NCBI GenBank assembly: GCA_947589305.1
Contig: CANQAP010000001.1
Location: 62,001-126,000, forward strand
Length of the DNA stretch: 64,000 nt
Direction of reading: 5' to 3'
From: an uncultured Lachnospiraceae bacterium
Lineage (GTDB): Bacteria > Bacillota > Clostridia > Lachnospirales > Lachnospiraceae
The notes under the pieces were generated by a model. The model did not search any database, was not told where the DNA came from, and saw nothing but the letters and a program-made list of their open reading frames with translations. This document shows positions 17,387 through 25,076 of the stretch, in pieces. A program made the translations under genes and the position numbers. How positions within the stretch are numbered: the first letter of the stretch is position 1; every line of letters starts with the position of its first letter.

Positions 17387-17874
17387 AAGTAGCAATCTAT
17401 ACAGACGGTTCCGCACGTGGAAATCCGGGAGCGGGCGGCTATGGAACGGTCATCGAATATAGGGATACCAAAGGACAACTTCATACCAGAGAGTATGCGG
17501 AGGGATTTTATGAGACAACCAATAACCGTATGGAACTCATGGGAGTGATCGCCGGATTGGAGGCTCTGATCAGACCCTGCGAAGTGGATGTCTACTCGGA
17601 TTCCCAGTATGTCGTCCGGGCATTTACCGAACACTGGCTGGAACAGTGGATCAAGAAAAATTGGAAATTAAATACCGCGAATCCGGTAAAGAATATTGAT
17701 CTGTGGAAACGCCTGCTGCGGGCAATGGAACCGCATACGGTGACCTTTCACTGGGTGAAGGGTCACGCAGGGCATCCGCAAAATGAACGTTGCGACTATT
17801 TGGCAACCAAAGCGGCAGACGGAGACGGCAAACGGACGGATGAAGGATTTCTGCCGTCATCTATACAAAACTGA
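17383..17874 (+). CDS. rnhA: Ribonuclease HI
   Basis: 163 residues. It cuts the RNA strand of RNA:DNA hybrids. The active-site carboxylates are visible in YTDGSARGNPG (first Asp), NNRMELMG (Glu), YSDSQYVV (Asp) and NERCDYLA (last Asp), with the basic handle WIKKNWKLN and the HWVKGHAGHPQNE loop. The start overlaps the end of the purine phosphorylase gene by four bases. Length and motif order are those of bacterial type 1 RNase H. Confidence 0.96.
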   Translation: MKVAIYTDGSARGNPGAGGYGTVIEYRDTKGQLHTREYAEGFYETTNNRMELMGVIAGLEALIRPCEVDVYSDSQYVVRAFTEHWLEQWIKKNWKLNTANPVKNIDLWKRLLRAMEPHTVTFHWVKGHAGHPQNERCDYLATKAADGDGKRTDEGFLPSSIQN

Positions 17875-17933
17875 ATTTTTGTGGTACACTTACCATGTCA
17901 GTGTGATGATAGAAACACGGGAAAGGAAAAAGA

Positions 17934-18902
17934 ATGAAAGAACAATGTATGATCTGTGGCTCTGTGGTAGAGGATGTTTCCGGAATCTGTCCGGTCTGCG
18001 GAGCCGTATTAGGAAGAAGCACGCAGGTGAATCCTGCGGACATGTATACAGGTGAGAACCGGCAGCCGGTGAATCCGACCGGGACGCCTTCTTCAAATCC
18101 GTCAGCGTCATATGGGCAGCAGACGAATGCCGTGGGGAACGGTTTCGGACGTCCGTATAATTATCAGAATGGAACGGTGCCATATCAGGCGAATAACGGA
18201 CCGAAGAAAAAGCTGTTTAGTATTCTGTCGATCGTATTTGCCATTGTGGGACTGTTGTTATCCTGCTGTCTACCGTTACTGAGCTTGCTGTTGGCTATAG
18301 CCTCTCTTGTGATGGGAATTATCGCACTGGTCAAAAAGCAGATTAAAGTACCGGCAATACTGGGGCTGGTCTGTGGCGGGATCACCGTGTTGATCAGCGG
18401 CGCTTTTTGTGTTTTGAATTTCGTGCTGCAGTTGGTAGTCCATACGAATCTGACCGGCATGTTTGAGCAATGTTGGGAAGCGATGGAAGAACCGCCGGCA
18501 GATTTGTCATTAACGGGTATGGAGATTCCGACGGCAAATGGTACGGAGTATTACTTTATGTGCGATTCCGATACGCTGGAACGCGTAGGAGAAAATATGG
18601 AACTGGAATACGGTACATATACGGTATCGAATTATATGAGTGATGAAGATATACAGGACGATATGATCGATTATGTGATGCTGGCTTTGGGAGAGGGATA
18701 TGAAGTAAAAGATGTCCTCTATGTGGAAACGGATGTTATGGGTCACAAGGATCATTTTTATCTGGTGGTAGAACCGGATTATGAGTTGGGTGATGAGATC
18801 TATTATATTGATACGAGCGGCGCGGAACCGAAATTAAAACGGGTTAATACGATTGACCGCAGCGTGTTTGATTTATTTGAATTGCAACAGTATTCTGAAT
18901 GA
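17934..18902 (+). CDS. Zinc-ribbon membrane protein, DUF4190-like
   Basis: 322 residues. An N-terminal zinc ribbon (CMICGSVVEDVSGICPVCG, two C-x2-C knuckles) is followed by an Asn/Pro/Gln-rich linker to about residue 80. Two to three hydrophobic segments (about residues 85-165) resemble the DUF4190 helix pair, here rich in Cys and Leu. A C-terminal domain of about 150 acidic residues probably faces outside. Its function is unknown; proteins of this shape are often membrane sensors or scaffolds in Clostridia. It stands between rnhA and an M23 peptidase gene, 60 bases after rnhA. Confidence 0.7.
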   Translation: MKEQCMICGSVVEDVSGICPVCGAVLGRSTQVNPADMYTGENRQPVNPTGTPSSNPSASYGQQTNAVGNGFGRPYNYQNGTVPYQANNGPKKKLFSILSIVFAIVGLLLSCCLPLLSLLLAIASLVMGIIALVKKQIKVPAILGLVCGGITVLISGAFCVLNFVLQLVVHTNLTGMFEQCWEAMEEPPADLSLTGMEIPTANGTEYYFMCDSDTLERVGENMELEYGTYTVSNYMSDEDIQDDMIDYVMLALGEGYEVKDVLYVETDVMGHKDHFYLVVEPDYELGDEIYYIDTSGAEPKLKRVNTIDRSVFDLFELQQYSE

Positions 18903-18910
18903 TGTTTCTG

Positions 18911-18945
18911 CTCCCTGCATAGTTATATTCAGGGAGGGGTTTTTA
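18911..18945 (+). terminator. Hairpin with T-run overlapping the M23 gene's ribosome binding site
   Basis: The arms CTCCCTG (18911-18917) and CAGGGAG (18930-18936) pair perfectly and are followed by GGGGTTTTT. It looks like a terminator for the upstream gene, yet the second arm is also the AGGGAGGGG Shine-Dalgarno of the next gene (ATG 18945). Confidence 0.65.
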
Positions 18946-19664
18946 TGGCAAAGAGAGTATGGAAGTCGGAGGAAACGGGGTTCCGTTATCTGGTGGCGGT
19001 CATAATCCTGTTAATCTGCCTGACGGTGGAATATCAGATGTTGGATCGCCTGATGCAGCAGGCATATCAGGTTCGATATCAGGAACATTTAGAAACGTTT
19101 CGTAAAGAACCGCTCGCATATCTGCATCAAACGATCGGTAAGGAAGCGTATGATGTGTTTTTTCAGGAACAGGTGGACGGTATTTTGACCGATATCCGAA
19201 GTTTTCCGATAGAAAAGTCATACATTCAGGATATCAGTTATGAGGATTCATGGTATGGAGAACGGAATTTTGGCGGCGACAGAAAGCATGAAGGAACGGA
19301 TCTGATGTCGGGATCCAATATCAGTGGAGAAATCCCGGTCGTCAGTATGACAGACGGTGTGGTTACGAACATCGGATGGCTGTATTTAGGCGGCTGGCGG
19401 ATCGGTATTCAGTCCGAGCAGGGGATTTATTATTATTATGCCCATCTGCACTCCTATGCGGCGGATATCAGGCAGGGTGATACCGTGCATGCCGGGCAGT
19501 TGTTGGGATTTATGGGGAATTCCGGTTACGGAGAAGAAGGAACGGTTGGCATGTTTGACGTCCATCTGCATGTAGGGATCTATATTTATGATGACAGCGG
19601 AAGGGAAATCAGCCTGAATCCGTATCCGTTTTTAAAGGAATTTCAGGAAAAAGATATTTTGTAA
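18945..19664 (+). CDS. M23 (LytM-type) metallopeptidase, membrane-anchored
   Basis: 239 residues. One N-terminal membrane helix (about 14-32) is followed by a linker and an M23 lysostaphin-like domain. Zinc-site features are HEGTDLMS (His and Asp) and FDVHLHVG (the H-x-H pair), with GNSGYGEEGT before it and a YYYYAHLHS strand. Enzymes with complete ligands cut peptidoglycan cross-bridges; all ligands appear present, so activity is likely. Its ribosome binding site lies inside a hairpin (see the entry at 18911). The relA-type gene follows after 14 bases. Confidence 0.87.
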   Translation: MAKRVWKSEETGFRYLVAVIILLICLTVEYQMLDRLMQQAYQVRYQEHLETFRKEPLAYLHQTIGKEAYDVFFQEQVDGILTDIRSFPIEKSYIQDISYEDSWYGERNFGGDRKHEGTDLMSGSNISGEIPVVSMTDGVVTNIGWLYLGGWRIGIQSEQGIYYYYAHLHSYAADIRQGDTVHAGQLLGFMGNSGYGEEGTVGMFDVHLHVGIYIYDDSGREISLNPYPFLKEFQEKDIL

Positions 19665-19678
19665 TATGGGGTGGTGTT

Positions 19679-20482
19679 ATGGAAATACAGCTTTGGCGGG
19701 AAATTTTGTCGCCTTATCAGTTGGCGGTCGATGAACTGGTAGTGAAGTTTAATCATATCATTCAGGAATATCGCAGTAAAGGACAATACTCACCGATCGA
19801 GCAAGTGGTCGGAAGGGTAAAAAAGATATCAAGCATCTTGGATAAGATGTCAAAAAAAAATCTGGCGATCGAAGAGATCGAGGATGAGATAGATGATATC
19901 GCTGGCATTCGGATCATGTGTCAGTTTGTAGAAGATATCGACAAAGTAGTTGAGATCATACAGAATCGTAAAGATATGGAGATCAAGTGCGAAAAGGATT
20001 ATATTTCGCATTATAAGGAAAGCGGATACCGCAGTTATCATATCATTGTATATTATGACGTCTATACGTTGGAAGGAACAAAACGGCTGCAGGCGGAAAT
20101 CCAGATCCGGACCATGGCGATGAATTTTTGGGCGACCATTGAGCATTCACTGCAATACAAATACCACGGCAATATGCCGGCGCATGTACGGGAACGTTTG
20201 TATGCGGCTTCGGATGCGATCGTGGCATTGGATTCGGAAATGTCTTCGGTACGGGATGAGATCATAGACGCACAGAATATGTTTACGATCAAGGCAAATC
20301 TGGTGTCCGATATTTTGATCAATATACAGAATTTATATCATGTGGCAAATAAACGGGAAGTCTTAAAAATACAGGAAGAATTTTATCAGATTTTTGCCAC
20401 GCAGGATTTGGAACAGTTAGAGCGTTTCTGCAAGGAACTTGATATTATTGCCGAAGGCTATAAAGCGCAAAGCTTAAGCTGA
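19679..20482 (+). CDS. Small alarmone synthetase (RelA/SpoT synthetase domain only)
   Basis: 267 residues containing only the (p)ppGpp synthetase fold and a C-terminal helical tail; no hydrolase HD, TGS or ACT domain. Motifs include DDIAGIRI, ESGYRSYHIIVYY (nucleotide and substrate binding), EIQIRTMAMNFWATIEH and LQYKYHG. It is expected to transfer pyrophosphate from ATP to GTP or GDP to make stringent-response alarmones. It is somewhat longer than RelQ or RelP of Bacillus (about 210 residues), the excess being at the C terminus. It is likely cotranscribed with the M23 gene. Confidence 0.9.
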   Translation: MEIQLWREILSPYQLAVDELVVKFNHIIQEYRSKGQYSPIEQVVGRVKKISSILDKMSKKNLAIEEIEDEIDDIAGIRIMCQFVEDIDKVVEIIQNRKDMEIKCEKDYISHYKESGYRSYHIIVYYDVYTLEGTKRLQAEIQIRTMAMNFWATIEHSLQYKYHGNMPAHVRERLYAASDAIVALDSEMSSVRDEIIDAQNMFTIKANLVSDILINIQNLYHVANKREVLKIQEEFYQIFATQDLEQLERFCKELDIIAEGYKAQSLS

Positions 20483-20543
20483 CAACCGGCATAGTCGGCG
20501 GGAATCGCCGGAAGGCATGTTCGGGAAACGCGGTAGGAGAGTC

Positions 20544-21911
20544 ATGGTGAAATTATCGGAAAATTTTATAACACGGATGAAGACGAGTCTGGGCGCGGAT
20601 GATTATGCGGCATATCGCGCCTGTCTGGAGGAGCCTTCTTTCCATGGATTACGTGTCAATACTGCAAAGATATCCGTAGATGAATTTCTGCGGATATCTC
20701 CGTTTTCGCTCCGACCGGTACCGTGGTGTCCGAACGGGTTTTATTATGACGAAACACAGCAACCGGCGAAACATCCGTATTATTACGCAGGATTGTATTA
20801 TATTCAGGAACCAAGCGCCATGACGCCGGCTGCCATGCTTCCGATCGAAAGCGGCGACCGTGTTTTGGATATCTGCGCGGCGCCGGGCGGTAAATCGACA
20901 GAACTGGCGGCAAAACTGCAAGGCTCCGGTTTTTTGCTCTCTAATGACATCAGTCATTCAAGGGCGAAAGCATTATTGAAGAATCTGGAATTGTTTGGGG
21001 CTTCAAACATCGTGGTATCCAGTGAACCGCCCAATCACATTGCCGATCGTTTTGAAGGTTATTTTGATAAGATTTTGATTGATGCTCCATGTTCCGGAGA
21101 AGGCATGTTTCGTAAATCCAACGCGATGATCAAGGCATGGGAGCAAAACGGCGTGGAAATGTTTGTCCGACTGCAACGGAGCATTCTGCGGGAAATGGTC
21201 AGGTGCCTGAGACCGAACGGCATGATGATCTATTCGACCTGCACATTTTCACCGGAAGAAAATGAACAGGCAATCGAATATCTGTTAGAATTGGCGCCGG
21301 ATTGTCATTTGGTGGAATTACCGATGTATCCGGGATTCGATACGGGGCATCCGGACTGGAGCCGCACGGGGAATCCTTCCCTTCAGGAGTGCCGGCGGTT
21401 ATGGCCGCACCGGATTCAGGGAGAAGGACACTTTGCAGCGATGGTAAAGAAGGACGAAAACGCTCCGCAGACAGTGTTTTCGCCATATCGCCCGTCTAAG
21501 GTGAAGTTACCGGAAGAAGTATGGGAATTCTTAAACCGGATTGATTGGACTTGGGAGACGGAGCGGATGGAACTGCAGAATGAACGGTTGTATTATCTTC
21601 CGAACGAGATGCCGGATGTATCGGGACTGCGGTTACTGCGAAACGGATTGTTTTTAGGCGAGATAAAAAAGAACCGGTTTGAACCCAGCCAGTCGCTGGC
21701 TATGGCGTTGCGGATGGAAGCGTTTGATCATACCGTTTCCCTGCCGGCGTCCGATGAACGTGTCATCCGTTATTTAAAGGGAGAAACGATTGAAGCGGAC
21801 GGAAGAAATGGCTTGGTGTTGTTTTGTGTAGACGGTTATCCGCTGGGCTGGGGCAAACTGACAAACGGGACAATGAAAAACAAATATCTGGCAGGCTGGA
21901 GGTGGCAGTAA
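20544..21911 (+). CDS. rRNA cytosine-C5 methyltransferase (NOL1/NOP2/Sun family, RsmF-like)
   Basis: About 455 residues. SAM-binding motifs LDICAAPGGKST and SNDISHSRAKALLKN are followed by the two catalytic cysteines in DAPCSGEGMFRK and YSTCTFSPEENE. An RsmF-type C-terminal region contains a PUA-like segment (YLKGETIEADGRNGLVLFCVDGYPLGWGK), where most RsmB proteins have none. The start at 20544 has TAGGAGA just upstream; the frame is open to 20517. The TAA stop overlaps the ATG of the HAD gene (TAATG). Confidence 0.9.
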   Translation: MVKLSENFITRMKTSLGADDYAAYRACLEEPSFHGLRVNTAKISVDEFLRISPFSLRPVPWCPNGFYYDETQQPAKHPYYYAGLYYIQEPSAMTPAAMLPIESGDRVLDICAAPGGKSTELAAKLQGSGFLLSNDISHSRAKALLKNLELFGASNIVVSSEPPNHIADRFEGYFDKILIDAPCSGEGMFRKSNAMIKAWEQNGVEMFVRLQRSILREMVRCLRPNGMMIYSTCTFSPEENEQAIEYLLELAPDCHLVELPMYPGFDTGHPDWSRTGNPSLQECRRLWPHRIQGEGHFAAMVKKDENAPQTVFSPYRPSKVKLPEEVWEFLNRIDWTWETERMELQNERLYYLPNEMPDVSGLRLLRNGLFLGEIKKNRFEPSQSLAMALRMEAFDHTVSLPASDERVIRYLKGETIEADGRNGLVLFCVDGYPLGWGKLTNGTMKNKYLAGWRWQ

Positions 21912-22582
21912 TGCAGCAGGAGATGCTTGCGAATATCAAAGCAGTCATTTTTGATCTGGATGGGACATTAGTAGATTCCATGTGGATCTGGGAAGCGATC
22001 GACCGAGAATATTTTAAACGGCACGGTCTAAAGGTGCCGGATGATCTGCAACAACAGATTTCCGGTATGAGTTTTTCGGAAACCGCAAATTATATTAAGA
22101 ATCGATTTGATATTTCCGACACGATAGAGGAAATGAAAGAAGCATGGAACCGGATGGCAGAAGAAAAATATGAGAAGGAAGTCCGGTTGAAAAACGGGGC
22201 GATGGAATTCCTTCAAAACTTAAAGCTGATGGGCATAAAACTTGGCGTGGCTACCAGTAATTCAAAGCACTTGGTAGAAGTGTCTCTGCACGCGAGAGGG
22301 ATCCGTCATCTGATGGATTCGGTACATACTGCCTGTGAGGTAGAACATGGGAAACCGTCGCCGGATATCTATTTGTTAGTTGCTAAAGACTTGGAAGTGC
22401 CGCCGGAGGAATGTCTGGTGTTTGAAGATATCGTGGAAGGAATTCAGGCGGGAAAACGTGCGGGCATGCGGACCTGCGCCGTGGATGATGCGGCAAGCAG
22501 GGATTCATGGGAAGCAAAACAACGCGAAGCGGATTACTCGATTTTGGATTATGATGATCTGCTGACGCCTGCGTTAGACTGA
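21911..22582 (+). CDS. HAD-family phosphatase (phosphoglycolate/beta-phosphoglucomutase-like)
   Basis: 223 residues. The HAD motifs are FDLDGTLVDS (nucleophile Asp), VATSNSK (Thr/Ser), GKPSPDIY (Lys) and VFEDIVEGIQAG (acidic pair). The cap domain sits between motifs I and II, as in the subfamily I phosphatases and phosphoglucomutases. The substrate cannot be told. The start at 21911 shares an A with the upstream stop and has GGAGGTGG before it, so it is coupled to the methyltransferase gene. Confidence 0.88.
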   Translation: MQQEMLANIKAVIFDLDGTLVDSMWIWEAIDREYFKRHGLKVPDDLQQQISGMSFSETANYIKNRFDISDTIEEMKEAWNRMAEEKYEKEVRLKNGAMEFLQNLKLMGIKLGVATSNSKHLVEVSLHARGIRHLMDSVHTACEVEHGKPSPDIYLLVAKDLEVPPEECLVFEDIVEGIQAGKRAGMRTCAVDDAASRDSWEAKQREADYSILDYDDLLTPALD

Positions 22583-22607
22583 TAACAAAACGGAGGAACG
22601 ATCGGAC

Positions 22608-23195
22608 GTGGCAAAAGGAACATTTGGTTATATCAATGCGTATAAAAAACGTTACGGTACGTATATGGCGATCTTGGCTGTCTGTATCGTGGGCGGGCTG
22701 CTGGCAGTGTTTTTGATCTTTGGCACGCTTAAGCATCTTGCCGTGCTGATCCCGGTCATTTTAAGCATCCCGTTTGCAAAGATGTTGACGCTATGGGTGA
22801 TCGTAGTCCGGTTCCGCTCGATGGATCCGGAAGATGTAGAAACCTTGGAACAGGGATTGGACCGGCAGAGGCATCCTTTGGTGCTATATGATATGGCATT
22901 TAGTTCCTATGAGTCCGTATCCTTTGCTTCCTGCGTGGTGTTACAATCGGACAGAATTTATCTGTTATGGGGTGGATCAAACGAAAAGACGTATGACGAA
23001 AAGATGCAGTGCGACTATATTCAGGATCTGGTAAAGCGATCAGGCTGTGCGGATACCGTGGTTACGGTGCATTCGGTTTCGGAACTGTTGGAACGGATAC
23101 ACACAGATGCGGACGGAGCGGAAACGCAATGGGAGGATGGACAGGCGGCAAAACAGGAGCGTCTGAAACGTCGCCTGTTGGATATTTGCGTATAA
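22608..23195 (+). CDS. Uncharacterised two-helix membrane protein
   Basis: 195 residues, starting with GTG after a GGAGG site. Two hydrophobic segments (about residues 18-37 and 43-66) are followed by a cytosolic domain of about 125 residues with a VVLQSDRIYLLWGG strand pattern and an acidic, Gln-rich end. I do not recognise the family. It is tightly packed between the HAD and pseudouridine synthase genes, so it probably belongs to the same operon. Confidence 0.6.
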   Translation: MAKGTFGYINAYKKRYGTYMAILAVCIVGGLLAVFLIFGTLKHLAVLIPVILSIPFAKMLTLWVIVVRFRSMDPEDVETLEQGLDRQRHPLVLYDMAFSSYESVSFASCVVLQSDRIYLLWGGSNEKTYDEKMQCDYIQDLVKRSGCADTVVTVHSVSELLERIHTDADGAETQWEDGQAAKQERLKRRLLDICV

Positions 23196-23208
23196 CGAGA
23201 GGAATGGC

Positions 23209-24267
23209 ATGAAAGAGATCACAATCGGAGCAAATGAAGAAGGTCAGCGGCTGGACAAACTGTTGACGAAAATATTAAACGAAGCGCCAGCCGGATTTAT
23301 TTATAAAATGCTCCGCAAAAAAAACATCACGTTAAACGGCAGGAAGGCGGAAGGGAAGGAACGTCTTCGGAAAGGCGATGCGGTTCAACTCTATCTGTCG
23401 GATGACACGTTGGCGAAATTTCATCTCCGACGGGAAACGACCGAGGGAACGGTTTTGGCGGAAAGCGGGATTTTGTTTCAGGATGAAAAGATCATGATCC
23501 TGAATAAACCGTCCGGTTTATTGTCACAGAAATCAAAGCCGGAAGACGATTCGTTAAATGACCGGATGATCCGGTATCTGTTACAGAAAGGCATCCTGAC
23601 AGCCAAACAGCAGGCAACCTTCCAACCGTCTGTCTGTAACCGCTTGGATCGCAATACCAGCGGGATCGTGCTTGCCGGGATCTCGTTGGAAGGCAGCCGG
23701 GGATTATCCGCCATGTTGCGGCAACGCAGTCTGAAAAAATATTATCTGACGCTGGTTCTTGGTCGGATGACGGAACCTGCGGCGGTATCTGCTTATTTGA
23801 CAAAGGATACCGTGAATAACCGGGTTCGGATTTCCGAGACGGATCAAAACGGGGCAAGCCATATTGAGGCGCGTTATGTGCCGTTGTTTACCGGAAGTAT
23901 GTATACGTTGCTGGAGGTGGAACTGATCACGGGAAAATCCCATCAGATCCGGGCGCATCTTGCCTATTTGGGGCATCCGGTCGCGGGTGATGCCAAATAT
24001 GGGAAGGCAGAAGAAAACCGCCGTTTTCGGATGCAGTATGGCATACAAAATCAATTTCTGCATGCGTATCGGGTTGTATTTCCGCCGCTTACGGGAGAAT
24101 GGGAGAATCTTTCACGAGCGGAATATATCGCGCCTCTGCCGCAGAAGATGAATCAGGCGGTTCGGGAACTTTGGAATGTGGATATCAATGCAGATTCAGA
24201 AAGACAGGGCATACAAAGGAATACTGCCCGCAAAAAGGGTGAAGGATATGGCAACATGGAACAGTAG
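23209..24267 (+). CDS. RluA-family pseudouridine synthase with S4 domain
   Basis: 352 residues. An N-terminal S4 RNA-binding domain (GQRLDKLLTKIL, then MLRKKNITLNG) precedes the catalytic domain with VCNRLDRNTSGIVL, whose Asp is the catalytic residue, and the GKSHQIRAHLAYLGHPVAGD motif. It converts uridines of 23S rRNA to pseudouridine, like RluC or RluD; the exact site is not predictable. The last residues overlap the start of recU by 20 bases. Confidence 0.92.
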   Translation: MKEITIGANEEGQRLDKLLTKILNEAPAGFIYKMLRKKNITLNGRKAEGKERLRKGDAVQLYLSDDTLAKFHLRRETTEGTVLAESGILFQDEKIMILNKPSGLLSQKSKPEDDSLNDRMIRYLLQKGILTAKQQATFQPSVCNRLDRNTSGIVLAGISLEGSRGLSAMLRQRSLKKYYLTLVLGRMTEPAAVSAYLTKDTVNNRVRISETDQNGASHIEARYVPLFTGSMYTLLEVELITGKSHQIRAHLAYLGHPVAGDAKYGKAEENRRFRMQYGIQNQFLHAYRVVFPPLTGEWENLSRAEYIAPLPQKMNQAVRELWNVDINADSERQGIQRNTARKKGEGYGNMEQ

Positions 24268-24781
24268 AGGTCTGAGAGGTTCGACACTGGAAGATTTGAT
24301 CAATTTTACAAATGAGACGTATCGGGAAAAAGGACTGGCTTTGGTACAGAAGATTCCGACGCCGATCAAACCGATAAACATAGACAAGGAAAGCAGTCAG
24401 ATCACACTGGCATACTTTGAGAAGGATTCCACGGTGGATTATATCGGCGTTGTACAAGGGGTGCCGGTATGTTTTGATGCCAAGGAATGTACAACGGATA
24501 CATTTTCCATGCAGAATATCCATGAGCATCAATATCGTTTCATGGAAGCATTTGAAGCCCAGCAGGGCATCAGTTTTCTGATCATTTTTTTTACTTCCAG
24601 AAATGAACTGTATTATATGCCGTTTGAGGAATTAAAAGGCTATGTGGAACGCATGGGAAAGGGGCATCCGAAGAATTTTAAATACGAGGAATTAAATCCA
24701 AAGAATTTCATCCGTGCAAAAAGCGGAATGCTGGTGCATTATCTCGAACCACTCAGTCAGGATCTCATGTCCCGGCAATAG
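24248..24781 (+). CDS. recU: Holliday junction resolvase RecU
   Basis: 177 residues from the ATG at 24248 (MATWNSRGLRG). The frame is open upstream to 24176, but the family begins with the NRG-like motif seen here as NSRGLRGSTLEDLIN. The nuclease core TVDYIGVVQGVPVCFDAKECT holds the metal-binding Asp, Asp/Glu and Lys pattern, followed by HQYRFMEAF. RecU cuts four-way DNA junctions in Firmicutes and is often near a penicillin-binding protein gene; that partner is not present here. Confidence 0.93.
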   Translation: MATWNSRGLRGSTLEDLINFTNETYREKGLALVQKIPTPIKPINIDKESSQITLAYFEKDSTVDYIGVVQGVPVCFDAKECTTDTFSMQNIHEHQYRFMEAFEAQQGISFLIIFFTSRNELYYMPFEELKGYVERMGKGHPKNFKYEELNPKNFIRAKSGMLVHYLEPLSQDLMSRQ

Positions 24782-24801
24782 AAAAACACCTGAAAACACA
24801 G

Positions 24802-24834
24802 GCTGTAGCATACGGATGCTACGGCTTCTTTTTC
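24802..24834 (+). terminator. Rho-independent terminator after recU
   Basis: A 10-bp stem (GCTGTAGCAT with ATGCTACGGC, one G-T pair) with loop ACGG, followed by TTCTTTTTC. Confidence 0.92.
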
Positions 24835-24845
24835 GTTACTCTTGC

Positions 24846-24873
24846 TTGCATCTGTAAAATTATATGGTATAAT
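24846..24873 (+). promoter_or_regulatory. Sigma-A-type promoter of the histidine operon
   Basis: TTGCAT (24846-24851), 16 bases, then a consensus TATAAT (24868-24873). The -10 is at the same time the first bases of the first 59-bp repeat. Confidence 0.7.
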
Positions 24874-25044
24874 GAGGAAGCACACTGAAGTGTGCGCAGG
24901 TCATCAACCTACGGTTGGTGACAAGATATAATGAGGAAGCACACTGAAGTGTGCGTAGGTCATCAACCTTCGGTTGGTGACAAGATATAATGAGGAAGCA
25001 CACTGAAGTGTGCGCAGGTCATCAACCTTCGGTTGGTGACAGGA
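24868..25044 (+). repeat. Three 59-bp tandem repeats in the histidine operon leader, each with two hairpins and a 19-codon ORF
   Basis: The copies are 24868-24926, 24927-24985 and 24986-25044, with only a few differences. Each carries TATAATGAGG, a hairpin GCACAC-TGAA-GTGTGC, then a 10-bp stem hairpin from GTCATCAACC to GGTTGGTGAC. Each also contains a 19-codon frame with two His codons, MRKHTEVCAGHQPTVGDKI in copy 1. Copies 1 and 2 end in TAA overlapping the next ATG (TAATG). The frame of copy 3 stays open into hisZ. Most copy differences fall in loops or linkers between stems. No unique spacers are present, so this is not a CRISPR. Confidence 0.85.
24931..24990 (+). CDS. Possible leader peptide in repeat 2 (speculative)
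   Basis: A 19-codon frame (MRKHTEVCVGHQPSVGDKI) starts at 24931 and ends with TAA at 24988-24990, sharing one base with the ATG of repeat 3. The like frame of repeat 1 (24872-24931) starts on the promoter -10 and would not be fully transcribed. No good Shine-Dalgarno precedes the ATG, so translation is doubtful. Confidence 0.25.
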   Translation: MRKHTEVCVGHQPSVGDKI

Positions 25045-25076
25045 TACTAGATACTTCGAATCAAAGGAGAAGACGG

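Noticed and set aside
24904-24991. Extra promoters from the TATAAT in repeats 2 and 3
   Set aside because: No fitting -35 lies at the right distance; only the first unit has one.
24868-25044. A CRISPR array or T-box reading of the 59-bp repeats
   Set aside because: There are no unique spacers between the units, and no T-box core, specifier loop or terminator/antiterminator pair was seen.
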